Below, one piece after another: positions 54,389 to 63,045 of a DNA stretch of 64,000 bases; within the stretch, counting starts at the first letter, position 1, and every line of letters starts with the position of its first letter. This DNA is from Tenacibaculum sp. MAR_2009_124 (lineage in GTDB: Bacteria > Bacteroidota > Bacteroidia > Flavobacteriales > Flavobacteriaceae), in assembly GCF_900105455.1 (NCBI RefSeq), contig NZ_FNSF01000001.1, positions 935,001-999,000 of the forward strand, given 5' to 3'. Both the position numbers and the translations under genes were made by a program. The notes under the pieces are model-generated. The model was given only the letters and a program-made list of their open reading frames with translations, was not told the origin of the DNA and made no database searches.

Positions 54389-55045
54389 ATGACAAAAAAA
54401 AAGAGTATCACTTCAGACAAGATAATTGAATTATATATGAGCGAAGTGCTGTTAAACGGTACCCCAAAATCAGTATATGCTTTTGCGAAAGAAAATAAGT
54501 TCGAGGAAAATGAATTCTATCAATTCTTTTCGAGTTTTGAAATTTTAGATAAGCAAATTTTCGCTATTTTTTGTTCTAAAACACTAGAACTTCTTTCTAG
54601 TAACGAAGAATATAGAACCTATGATTCAAAAAGTAAATTGCTAAGTTTTTACTACACGTTTTTTGAGTTAATGACCGCTAATAGATCTTATGTTTTTCAG
54701 CAATTAAAAGCAAATAAGAACAAATTAGAATCATTAAAACTATTATCTCATTTAAGAAAAGAATTTATCGAGTTTAGTAATCGAGAAATTTTTCAAGATT
54801 CAATTGATTTAAAAAATGAAAGAATCAATAAGTTAAGAGATAAAGGAATGGCCGAGGCTTCTTGGTTACAATTGTTATTTACACTTCAATTTTGGTTGGA
54901 AGACAAATCACCAAATTTTGAAAAGACAGATATTTTTATCGAAAAATCAGTAAAAGCAAGTTTCGATTTAAAGGATTTAACACCAGTTCAAAGTGTTTTC
55001 GATTTTGCAAAATTCTTGTGGAAGGAAAAAACACCTACAGCATGA
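54389..55045 (+). CDS. TetR/AcrR-like transcriptional regulator
   Basis: 218 residues. N-terminal helix-turn-helix is degenerate (TSDKIIELYMSEVLLNGTPK, FAKENKFEENEFYQFFSSFE); the rest is an all-helical ligand domain. Placed 11 bases after tspO and just before the ABC1 kinase-like gene, it is a second regulator inside the pigment/light cluster. Confidence 0.8.
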   Translation: MTKKKSITSDKIIELYMSEVLLNGTPKSVYAFAKENKFEENEFYQFFSSFEILDKQIFAIFCSKTLELLSSNEEYRTYDSKSKLLSFYYTFFELMTANRSYVFQQLKANKNKLESLKLLSHLRKEFIEFSNREIFQDSIDLKNERINKLRDKGMAEASWLQLLFTLQFWLEDKSPNFEKTDIFIEKSVKASFDLKDLTPVQSVFDFAKFLWKEKTPTA

Positions 55046-55139
55046 AAACATAGTGTTTAGAATAATGATAACGAGTATGATTATTGTTTTAAACAGTTGA
55101 GTTTTCATCTACCCCTTTAGAAATATAAAAAAATAAAAG

Positions 55140-56450
55140 ATGAAAAGTATAAATAGTATACCAACCTCAAAAATAGAAAGAGCTTCAAAATTAATCACAA
55201 CAGGAATAAAAGTAGGGGTTAATTATGCGAAGTATTATGGAGAAAAAATTGTGAAATCTGAAGAAGAAGCAAAAGAAAACTTAAATGAAGCCAACGCAAC
55301 AGATATTTATGATGGCTTGAAAACATTAAAAGGATCTGCTTTAAAAGTTGCTCAAATGTTAAGTATGGAGAAAAATATACTTCCAAGAGCCTATGTAGAG
55401 AAATTTTCTTTATCGCAATTTTCAGTTCCTCCATTATCATCTCCCTTAGTGGTAAAAACCTTTCGAAAATACTTTAAAAAAGCTCCAACGGAGGTTTTTG
55501 ACACATTTACAACAGAATCCGTAAATGCTGCAAGTATTGGTCAGGTTCATAAAGCAACAAAAAATAATAAGCAGTTAGCAGTTAAGATACAATATCCAGG
55601 AGTTGCTGATAGTATATCCTCTGATTTAGCAATGGTAAAGCCCATCGCTATAAAAATGTTTAATATTCGCGGAGAAGGATCGGATGAATATTTTAAGGAA
55701 GTAGAAAATAAATTAGTAGAAGAAACGAATTACGAGCTAGAATTGTCTCAAAGCAAAGAATTTGCTGATAAATGTAGCGTTATTTCTAATTTAAAGTTTC
55801 CAGAATATTATCCAGAGTATTCTTCAGAGAGAATTTTAACAATGGATTGGATGGAAGGAGTCCATTTATCAGAGTATGTTGAGCAAAATCCTTCACAGGA
55901 AAATCTTGATAAAATAGGGCAGGCATTGTGGGATTTTTATATGTATCAAATGCATGTGTTAAAAAAAGTACATGCTGATCCTCATCCAGGTAATTTTTTA
56001 GTGTCAAAAAATAATGAGTTAATAGTAATTGACTTTGGATGTATAAAAGAGGTGCCTGACAGTTTTTATATTCCTTATTTTGAATTGGCAAATAAAGAAA
56101 ATATTAACAATCCTGAGTTTTTCGAGTCTAAATTGTATCAACTAGAAATTTTAAGAAAGGATGACTCAAAGGAAGAAAAAGCTTTTTTCAAAGAGTTGTT
56201 TTATGAAATGCTTTCTTTATTTACACAGCCATTCCATGAAGAAGAATTCGATTTTTCAAATGAGGTGTTCTTTAATAAAATAGCTGATTTAGGTCAGAAA
56301 TATGCAAAGAGTACTGAGTTAAAGAAAATGAATGGAAATAGAGGTTCAAAACATTTTATTTATATCAACAGAACGTTTTTTGGCTTATATAACCTAATGC
56401 ACGATTTAAAAGCTAAAGGTGTAAAAATTAATAATTTTAAAAGCTTATAA
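55140..56450 (+). CDS. UbiB/ABC1-family atypical kinase-like protein
   Basis: 436 residues. ABC1 motifs: LKGSALKVAQMLS near residue 60 (the usual KxGQ reads KVAQ here), AASIGQVHKA and AVKIQYPG (Ala-rich loop and Lys), KVHADPHPGNFLV (catalytic Asp and Asn) and VIDFGC. Such ATPases support isoprenoid quinone or lipid biosynthesis and membrane homeostasis. Its one-base stop/start overlap (TAATG) with the flavin reductase gene shows coupling. 94 bases after the TetR gene. Confidence 0.9.
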   Translation: MKSINSIPTSKIERASKLITTGIKVGVNYAKYYGEKIVKSEEEAKENLNEANATDIYDGLKTLKGSALKVAQMLSMEKNILPRAYVEKFSLSQFSVPPLSSPLVVKTFRKYFKKAPTEVFDTFTTESVNAASIGQVHKATKNNKQLAVKIQYPGVADSISSDLAMVKPIAIKMFNIRGEGSDEYFKEVENKLVEETNYELELSQSKEFADKCSVISNLKFPEYYPEYSSERILTMDWMEGVHLSEYVEQNPSQENLDKIGQALWDFYMYQMHVLKKVHADPHPGNFLVSKNNELIVIDFGCIKEVPDSFYIPYFELANKENINNPEFFESKLYQLEILRKDDSKEEKAFFKELFYEMLSLFTQPFHEEEFDFSNEVFFNKIADLGQKYAKSTELKKMNGNRGSKHFIYINRTFFGLYNLMHDLKAKGVKINNFKSL

Positions 56451-57061
56451 TGTACTTTACTCGCGACCATATTGATCAATTAGAGCATTTATATAAAATC
56501 AACTTAATAAACAGTGTTTCAGGTTTCAAGTCAGCTAATTTAATAGGTACTAAATCAAAAAACGGAACATCGAATGTGGCAGTTTTTAGTTCCGTAGTTC
56601 ACTACGGTTCGGCACCACCAATATTTGGTTTTGTCCTTCGGCCAACTACGGTTAGGCGAAATACCTACGATAATATCAAAGAAACAGGGTATTTTTCTAT
56701 AAATCATATTCACCAAAACATCATTGAAGATGCGCATCATACTTCCGCGAAATATCCTTCCGATATTTCTGAGTTCGATAAGACATCGTTAGAAGAGGAG
56801 TATTTAAATGAGTTTTATGCACCTTTTGTAAAAGGTTCTCCTATAAAAATAGGGCTGAAATATGTAGAAGAGTATTATATCAAGGCAAATGATACAATAT
56901 TGGTGTTGGGTGAAATTTTAGACCTGTATATTGAAGAGCGACTAGTTGAAGATGATGGTTTTGTGAATTTGTCGAAAGCTAAAGTGGCAACAGTAAATGG
57001 TTTGGATAGTTATTTAGTTCCAGAAACCAATAAACGTTTAACATATCAACGACCTAAATAA
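56450..57061 (+). CDS. Flavin reductase-like (FMN-binding split barrel) protein
   Basis: 203 residues. Motifs GTKSKNGTSNVAVFSSVVHY, PIFGFVLRPTTVRRNTYDN and YFSINHI fit flavoredoxin/flavin reductase proteins that bind FMN. May reduce flavins for the cluster photolyase or act on isoprenoid substrates; inference from context. 23 bases before the SDR gene. Confidence 0.85.
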   Translation: MYFTRDHIDQLEHLYKINLINSVSGFKSANLIGTKSKNGTSNVAVFSSVVHYGSAPPIFGFVLRPTTVRRNTYDNIKETGYFSINHIHQNIIEDAHHTSAKYPSDISEFDKTSLEEEYLNEFYAPFVKGSPIKIGLKYVEEYYIKANDTILVLGEILDLYIEERLVEDDGFVNLSKAKVATVNGLDSYLVPETNKRLTYQRPK

Positions 57062-57084
57062 AGCGACTTGAAAAAAAGAAGAAT

Positions 57085-58518
57085 ATGAAAATTTTAATCA
57101 CGGGTACAACAGGTTATATCGCAAAACGTTTAATACCTAAACTTTTAGACGATAAACACGAGTTAGTCTGTTGTGTTCGCGATTTAAATAGGATTCCAGA
57201 AGATCTTAAAGAAAAAGAGAACATAGAGTTTTTAGAGATAGATTTTCTAAAAATTAAAGGAATTCAAATACCAAGTGATATAGATGTTGGATATTATTTG
57301 ATTCACTCAATGTCTACTAGTAGTTCTAACTTCGAGGAACTTGAATACGCTTGCGCACTTAATTTTAAAAACTTATTAGAAACCACAAATTGCAATCAGG
57401 TAATATACTTGAGTGGTATTGTAAATGATCAAAGTTTATCCAAGCATTTAAAATCCAGGTTTAGAGTTGAAGAAACACTACAATCTGAAACATATAACTT
57501 AACTACTTTTAGAGCAGGAATTATTGTTGGGAGTGGTAGTGCTTCTTTTGAGATTATAAGAGATTTAGTAGAAAAGTTACCAGTTATGGTCGCTCCAAAA
57601 TGGCTAAATACTAAAACACAGCCTATTGCAATTAGAGATGTCTTAAGTTATTTAACAGAAGCGATAGGTAAGATAGAACTCTATAACAGATCTTTTGATA
57701 TTTTTGGTCCTGAAGTGCTAACATACAAACAGATTCTTCTGCAATTTGCTGAAGTTAGAAAGTTAAAACGATGGATTCTTACTTTACCTATATTATCGCC
57801 AAAACTCTCTTCCTATTGGTTGTATTTTGTAACTTCAACTTCATTTAAATTGGCGGCTTCTTTAGTTGATAGCATGAAAGTTGAAGTAATAGGGAAACCA
57901 TCAGATATCAATACTTTAATAGCAGTTAAACCAATAAGCTATAAAGAAGCTGTTGAAAAAGCTTTTATAAAAATAGAACAGAATTTTATTTTATCTAGTT
58001 GGAAAGATGCAATGATTAGTGGAGTTTTTAATTCTAAGTTTTCAAAGCATATTAATCTACCTCAATACGGATGTTTTAAAGATATAAGAAGTAAAAGAGT
58101 TATCGATGAAAGTTTTACACTCAATCAAATCTGGCGAATAGGTGGAGATACTGGATGGTATCGATTTAATTTTCTTTGGAGAGTAAGAGGTTTTGTTGAT
58201 AAACTGTTTGGAGGAGTTGGTTTAAGAAGAGGGAGAAGACATCAAACGGAGTTAACTTCGGGTGATGCACTTGACTTCTGGCGTGTACTTCTGGCTGATA
58301 AAAATGAAAAAAGATTACTGTTGTATGCAGAAATGAAGCTTCCTGGTGAAGCTTGGTTAGAATTCAAAATTATTAAAGATACATTGTATCAAAGAGCATT
58401 TTTCAGACCAAAAGGGATTTTAGGAAGAATGTATTGGTATAGCGTGTTGCCTTTTCATGGATTTGTTTTTAAAGGAATGTTGAATGCTCTCGTTGAAGAT
58501 AATAAGTCTTCATTATAA
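57085..58518 (+). CDS. SDR-family (NmrA-like) protein with C-terminal DUF2867 domain
   Basis: 477 residues. N-terminal atypical SDR with the dinucleotide loop ITGTTGYIAKRLIPKLL and YYLIHSMSTS; a C-terminal DUF2867 domain (about 330-470: RIGGDTGWYRFN, LFGGVGLRRGRRHQTELT, AEMKLPGEAWLEFKI, FHGFVFKGM). In many bacteria this fusion sits with photolyase and LitR-controlled genes. Enzyme substrate unknown. Confidence 0.88.
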   Translation: MKILITGTTGYIAKRLIPKLLDDKHELVCCVRDLNRIPEDLKEKENIEFLEIDFLKIKGIQIPSDIDVGYYLIHSMSTSSSNFEELEYACALNFKNLLETTNCNQVIYLSGIVNDQSLSKHLKSRFRVEETLQSETYNLTTFRAGIIVGSGSASFEIIRDLVEKLPVMVAPKWLNTKTQPIAIRDVLSYLTEAIGKIELYNRSFDIFGPEVLTYKQILLQFAEVRKLKRWILTLPILSPKLSSYWLYFVTSTSFKLAASLVDSMKVEVIGKPSDINTLIAVKPISYKEAVEKAFIKIEQNFILSSWKDAMISGVFNSKFSKHINLPQYGCFKDIRSKRVIDESFTLNQIWRIGGDTGWYRFNFLWRVRGFVDKLFGGVGLRRGRRHQTELTSGDALDFWRVLLADKNEKRLLLYAEMKLPGEAWLEFKIIKDTLYQRAFFRPKGILGRMYWYSVLPFHGFVFKGMLNALVEDNKSSL

Positions 58519-58596
58519 AAGAGTCAATAGACTTTAAAATATTTGATAATTACCAAATGTAGTTCAACGTACAATACTTAAAAATTGCAGATAAGA

Positions 58597-58746
58597 TTGA
58601 CTAAAAAGCAACACTTACCAACAAAAATATGTCCAATTTGCGAAAGACCATTTCCATGGAGAAAGAAATGGGAGAAAAATTGGGACTTTGTAAAATACTG
58701 CAGTAAAAAATGCAGAGGAAATTCAAAAAACTTGATTATTAAGTAA
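58597..58746 (+). CDS. DUF2256 zinc-knuckle protein
   Basis: A 49-codon gene. Start TTG 58597 (TTG 58585 is an alternative in the same frame), stop TAA 58744-58746. The DUF2256 signature is clear: HLPTKICPICERPFPWRKKW then NWDFVKYCSKKCR, giving Cys12, Cys15, Cys35 and Cys39 for one zinc. DUF2256 genes recur next to photolyase/cryptochrome and LitR/CarH clusters. Function unknown. Confidence 0.85.
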   Translation: MTKKQHLPTKICPICERPFPWRKKWEKNWDFVKYCSKKCRGNSKNLIIK

Positions 58747-58778
58747 TCTTTTGGGGTGAAATTTCTTTGACAATTGGC

Positions 58779-58808
58779 CTTCTGAAAACGTTTTCAGAAG
58801 CTTTTCTA
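58779..58808 (+). terminator. Palindromic terminator after DUF2256 gene
   Basis: A perfect 22-base palindrome (halves CTTCTGAAAAC / GTTTTCAGAAG) ends at 58800 and is followed by CTTTTCT. It closes the SDR-DUF2256 unit before the GH3 gene. Confidence 0.65.
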
Positions 58809-58970
58809 GTTCATTTTCATTGAAATACCAATATCATTGATAAATATTTGCTTAACTTTAAATTAGCATGAGTGGTCGAAAAGAATTCAGTAAACAGTAA
58901 TACTGTGGTTTTTATTCGGGTATTTACCACAAACAATGTAAAACTAAACAACTTAAAGATAAGCCAAGAT

Positions 58971-61262
58971 ATGAGAAAATCTCTACTCGTTATCATTATT
59001 ATTGCTTTTAACTCTTGCAATAAAACCAATTCCGAAGCCAAAATATCTGATTCAATGAATAGTACAGTTGTTAACAACTCAATTGAGCAAAAAATTGATA
59101 GTTTGTTGGAAATAATGACCTTAGAAGAAAAGGTAGGGCAAATGAATCAATACAATGGTTTCTGGGATGCTACGGGGCCCGTTCCTAAAAAAGGAAGTCA
59201 AGCTGAAAAATATGCCGATTTAAAAAAAGGATTAGTTGGTTCTATGCTGAATGTAAGAGGAGTAAAGCAAGTAAAAGCTTTGCAACAAATAGCAGTAGAA
59301 GAAACACGATTAGGAATTCCCTTAATTTTTGGATTCGATGTTATCCATGGATTCAAAACAATTACTCCCGTTCCATTAGCGGAAGCAGCCAGTTGGGATT
59401 TGAACATTATAGAGAAATCAGCAAAGAACGCAGCAGAAGAGGCAGCAGTAGCTGGGTTAAATTGGACATTTGCTCCAATGATTGATATTTACCGAGATGC
59501 TCGTTGGGGAAGAGTCATGGAAGGTGGTGGTGAGGACCCTTATTTAGGATCAAAAATAGCGGTTGCCCGTGTAAAGGGATTTCAAGGGGATGATTTGTCG
59601 TCTTCGAAAACAATTGCGGCCTGTGCAAAACACTTTGCTGCTTACGGCTTTATTGAATCAGGAAGAGAGTATAACACCGTTGATATAGGAACTTCAACAC
59701 TTTATAATACGGTATTACCTCCATTTAAAGAAGTGGCGGACGCTGGTGTGAAAACCTTTATGAATGCTTTTAACGAGTTGAATGGAATACCAGCAACGGC
59801 AGATACATTTTTACAAAGAGAAGTATTAAAGAAAGACTGGAATTTTAAAGGTTTTGTGATTTCAGATTGGGGGTCAATAGGTGAATTAGTAGCGCATGGA
59901 TATGCCAAAGATTTAAAGCAAGCGACAGAACTTGCTGTAAAAGCTGGCTCTGATATGGATATGGAGTCTAGCGCCTATGTTGAAGAGCTGGCAGGTTTAG
60001 TAAAAGAAGGAGCTGTTAATGAAAAGTTGATTAACGACGCTGTAAGAAGAATTTTACGCGTTAAATATGAATTAGGTCTTTTTGATGATCCTTATCGTTA
60101 TTGTGATGAAAAGAAAGAACAAGAAATAACTGGTAAAAAACAATTTCATGAAGATGCTTTAGATATAGCTAAAAAGTCTATAGTGCTTTTAAAGAATGAT
60201 AATAACATACTTCCATTAAAAAAACAAGGAATTAAGGTTGCTATAATTGGAGCTTTGGCAAATGACAAAACAAGTCCTTTGGGAAATTGGCGATTGGCGG
60301 CTAAAGAAGGAACAGCGATATCGGTAGTTGAAGGATTTAGAAAATATTCAGGTAATGAGTTGCAATACGCAAAAGGGGCAGATTTGGTAATCCCAAATAC
60401 CGAAATTTCAATGACGCAAGAGGTACAGGTAAATACTACGAATACTTCTGAGTTTGGAGAAGCATTGTCCTTAGCTAAAAAATCGGATGTTGTCGTCATG
60501 GTTTTGGGTGAACATGGAATGCAAAGTGGTGAAGCTCGAAGTAGAAGTACTATTGATTTACCCGGTGTTCAACAACAATTACTTGAAGAAGTTTACAAGG
60601 TAAACGAGAAAATCGTCTTAGTATTAATGAATGGTAGGCCTCTGGCGTTTCCATGGGCAAAAGAAAACATTCCAGGTATTATTGAAGGATGGCAATTAGG
60701 TGTTGAAAGTGGAAATGCAATAGCTCAGGTTGTATATGGTGATTATAATCCAAGTGGTAAATTACCAATGACATTTCCTAAAAGTTTAGGACAAGTTCCT
60801 TTGTATTATAATTATAAAAATACGGGAAGACCAGTTAGAGATGGAAATGTGTTTTGGTCTCATTATAGTGATGAAACTAATGACCCGTTATATCCTTTTG
60901 GATATGGGCTAAGTTACACCTCGTTTTCATATGAAAATTTAAATGTAGAGATAGTAGATACTCATGAAGTTATGGTATCTGTTGATGTAATGAATACAGG
61001 AAAAGTAAAAGGTAAAGAAGTGGTTCAGTTGTACATCCATGATGAATACGCCTCAGTAACTAGGCCTGTTAGAGAATTGAAAGGTTTTGAAATGATAGCC
61101 ATAGAAAGTGGTAAATCAAAAAAAGTTGAATTTAAACTTACTGAAAAAGAATTAGGGTTTTATAATAATAAAGGAGAGTTTTTAGTCGAGCCAGGAAAGT
61201 TTAGTGTGTTTGTTGGAGGAGACTCAAAAGCTGAATTAACAAATACTTTTACATTAAAATAA
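58971..61262 (+). CDS. bglX: GH3 beta-glucosidase, lipoprotein (BglX-like)
   Basis: 763 residues from ATG 58971; an in-frame upstream extension to 58872 is judged spurious because ATG 58971 begins a lipoprotein signal (LLVIIIIAFNSC, Cys at about 16). GH3 catalytic nucleophile Asp299 in FVISDWGS; (alpha/beta)8, GH3 C-domain and a fibronectin-like C-terminal domain (DVMNTGKVKGKEVVQLYI). Hydrolyses beta-glucosides outside the inner membrane. Sodium symporter gene begins two bases after its stop. Confidence 0.93.
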   Translation: MRKSLLVIIIIAFNSCNKTNSEAKISDSMNSTVVNNSIEQKIDSLLEIMTLEEKVGQMNQYNGFWDATGPVPKKGSQAEKYADLKKGLVGSMLNVRGVKQVKALQQIAVEETRLGIPLIFGFDVIHGFKTITPVPLAEAASWDLNIIEKSAKNAAEEAAVAGLNWTFAPMIDIYRDARWGRVMEGGGEDPYLGSKIAVARVKGFQGDDLSSSKTIAACAKHFAAYGFIESGREYNTVDIGTSTLYNTVLPPFKEVADAGVKTFMNAFNELNGIPATADTFLQREVLKKDWNFKGFVISDWGSIGELVAHGYAKDLKQATELAVKAGSDMDMESSAYVEELAGLVKEGAVNEKLINDAVRRILRVKYELGLFDDPYRYCDEKKEQEITGKKQFHEDALDIAKKSIVLLKNDNNILPLKKQGIKVAIIGALANDKTSPLGNWRLAAKEGTAISVVEGFRKYSGNELQYAKGADLVIPNTEISMTQEVQVNTTNTSEFGEALSLAKKSDVVVMVLGEHGMQSGEARSRSTIDLPGVQQQLLEEVYKVNEKIVLVLMNGRPLAFPWAKENIPGIIEGWQLGVESGNAIAQVVYGDYNPSGKLPMTFPKSLGQVPLYYNYKNTGRPVRDGNVFWSHYSDETNDPLYPFGYGLSYTSFSYENLNVEIVDTHEVMVSVDVMNTGKVKGKEVVQLYIHDEYASVTRPVRELKGFEMIAIESGKSKKVEFKLTEKELGFYNNKGEFLVEPGKFSVFVGGDSKAELTNTFTLK

Positions 61263-61264
61263 TT

Positions 61265-62854
61265 ATGGGAGCATTATTTTCTTTTTTAGGATTCACGGCA
61301 TTGGTGGCAGTTGTAGCATATTATGCAACTCGAAAAACGGATGAAAATACATCGAAAGGTTATTTTTTAGGAGGTCGAAGTTTAACAGGGGTTGTTATAG
61401 CAGGTTCTTTATTGTTAACGAATTTATCAACGGAACAAATTGTAGGACTAAACGGTTCTGCATATGAAGAGGGGATTTTAGTAATGGCATGGGAAACTTT
61501 GGCTGCAATAGCAATGGTAATTACGGCACTGTTTCTGTTACCAAGGTATTTAAAAGGAGGGATAGCAACGGTACCAACGTTTTTAGAAAGAAGATATAAT
61601 AAAACGACCAAAGCATTAACTTCAGGATTGTTTTTAACGGGATATGTTGTTGTTTTACTACCAATAGTTTTATATTCTGGCGCTTTGGCTATTAATACAA
61701 TGTTTGATATTCCTGAAGTATTGAATGTTTCAAAGACTACAGCACTATGGATTTCGGTTTTTTCAATTGGAATAATTGGTTCTATTTATGCCATTTTTGG
61801 GGGCCTTAAAGCTGTAGCCGTTTCTGATACAATAAATGCCGTAGGTTTATTAATAGGTGGTTTGTTAATTCCTTATTTTGGATTTGTAGAAATAGGTGAA
61901 GGAGACTTTGCAAATGGAGTTTCAACCTTATTAAACAGTAACCCAGAAAAATTCAATGCTATTGGAGGAAACGAATCATCAATTCCATTTGCAACTATTT
62001 TTACTGGAATGATGTTGGTACAACTTTTTTATTGGGGAACCAATCAAGCTATAATTCAAAGAGCACTTGGAGCAAAAGATTTAAAGGAAGGTCAAAAAGG
62101 ATTGTTATTTGCTTCTTTTATTAAAATTATAGGCCCGTTAATAGTAGTTGTACCAGGTATTATTGCTTTTCATATTTTTCAGGGCAACCTTCCTAATGCT
62201 GATGAGGCATACCCCGAGTTGGTTACAAGAGTTTTACCACCATCGCTTGTAGGTTTTTTTGCTGCAGTTTTATTTGGAGCTATTTTGAGTTCATTTAACT
62301 CTGCTTTAAATAGTTCAGTAACCTTATTTGGCTTAGATATTTATAAAGAGTTTGTTCATAAAGAAGCTACAGAAAAGGAAACAGTAAAAGCCGGTAAGTG
62401 GTTCGGATTGTTTTTGGCGTTATTGGCCATGTTTGTAGCTCCTTTTATAGCAAACGCTCCTGATGGATTATTTGGTTATTTGCAAGAAGTAAATGGTTGT
62501 TATAGTATCCCTATATTAACGATAATAGTAGTTGGGTATTTAACAAAGCGTGTTCCTGCTGTTGCGGCAAACTTTGCTATTATTTTCGGAGCCGTATTAT
62601 ATGTGATAAGCCAGTTTGTGCTAAAACCTACAGTTTTTGGATCGGAAAATTATCCACACTTTTTACATGTAATGGCAATCTTGTTTGTGATAAATATTGT
62701 AATCATGCTTATCATTGGTAAATTATATCCTCAGGAAAAAGAGTATGTTCAAAAGTTTACAGAAGAAGTAGATATTACTCCTTGGAAATATGCAAAACCT
62801 GTAAGCGCTGTTGTAATAACTATTGTCGTATTGAGTTTTATTTACTTTTCATAA
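61265..62854 (+). CDS. Sodium:solute symporter (SSS family)
   Basis: 529 residues, about 13-14 membrane helices. SSS signature region FLGGRSLTGVVIAGSLLLTN and GGLKAVAVSDTINAVG. SGLT-like subfamily. Together with the adjacent GH3 glucosidase it makes a glucoside degradation and sugar uptake pair. Confidence 0.9.
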   Translation: MGALFSFLGFTALVAVVAYYATRKTDENTSKGYFLGGRSLTGVVIAGSLLLTNLSTEQIVGLNGSAYEEGILVMAWETLAAIAMVITALFLLPRYLKGGIATVPTFLERRYNKTTKALTSGLFLTGYVVVLLPIVLYSGALAINTMFDIPEVLNVSKTTALWISVFSIGIIGSIYAIFGGLKAVAVSDTINAVGLLIGGLLIPYFGFVEIGEGDFANGVSTLLNSNPEKFNAIGGNESSIPFATIFTGMMLVQLFYWGTNQAIIQRALGAKDLKEGQKGLLFASFIKIIGPLIVVVPGIIAFHIFQGNLPNADEAYPELVTRVLPPSLVGFFAAVLFGAILSSFNSALNSSVTLFGLDIYKEFVHKEATEKETVKAGKWFGLFLALLAMFVAPFIANAPDGLFGYLQEVNGCYSIPILTIIVVGYLTKRVPAVAANFAIIFGAVLYVISQFVLKPTVFGSENYPHFLHVMAILFVINIVIMLIIGKLYPQEKEYVQKFTEEVDITPWKYAKPVSAVVITIVVLSFIYFS

Positions 62855-63045
62855 GAGTATTTGTATTCTCAAAGAGAATTATACCGTAAATAATAGCTTT
62901 TACTATTGATAAACAGTTTGTTAGTCTTTAATAAGATAAACCAATACAGCTATAAGAAATAAAAATATATTTTGTTTAATCTATTTTTTATTAAGTTAAA
63001 CAAAATTCGTAAATTTGATTAATCAATAGTATTAATCAGTTTTAC
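62855..63045. other. Photolyase upstream region
   Basis: 191 bases without an ORF. It carries the IR and promoter described separately. Confidence 0.5.
62969..63017 (+). promoter_or_regulatory. Photolyase promoter with inverted-repeat operator
   Basis: ATTTTGTTTAA (62969-62979) and TTAAACAAAAT (62996-63006) form a perfect 11 bp inverted repeat with a 16-base spacer. The -7 element TAAATTTG (63010-63017) follows within TTCGTAAATTTG. The repeat half matches the TTTGTTTAA element before crtI and the CarH-like gene. Confidence 0.6.

Noticed and set aside
58872..58970. N-terminal extension of the GH3 gene to ATG 58872
   Set aside because: The extension lacks signal-peptide character and the lipoprotein signal starts at ATG 58971.
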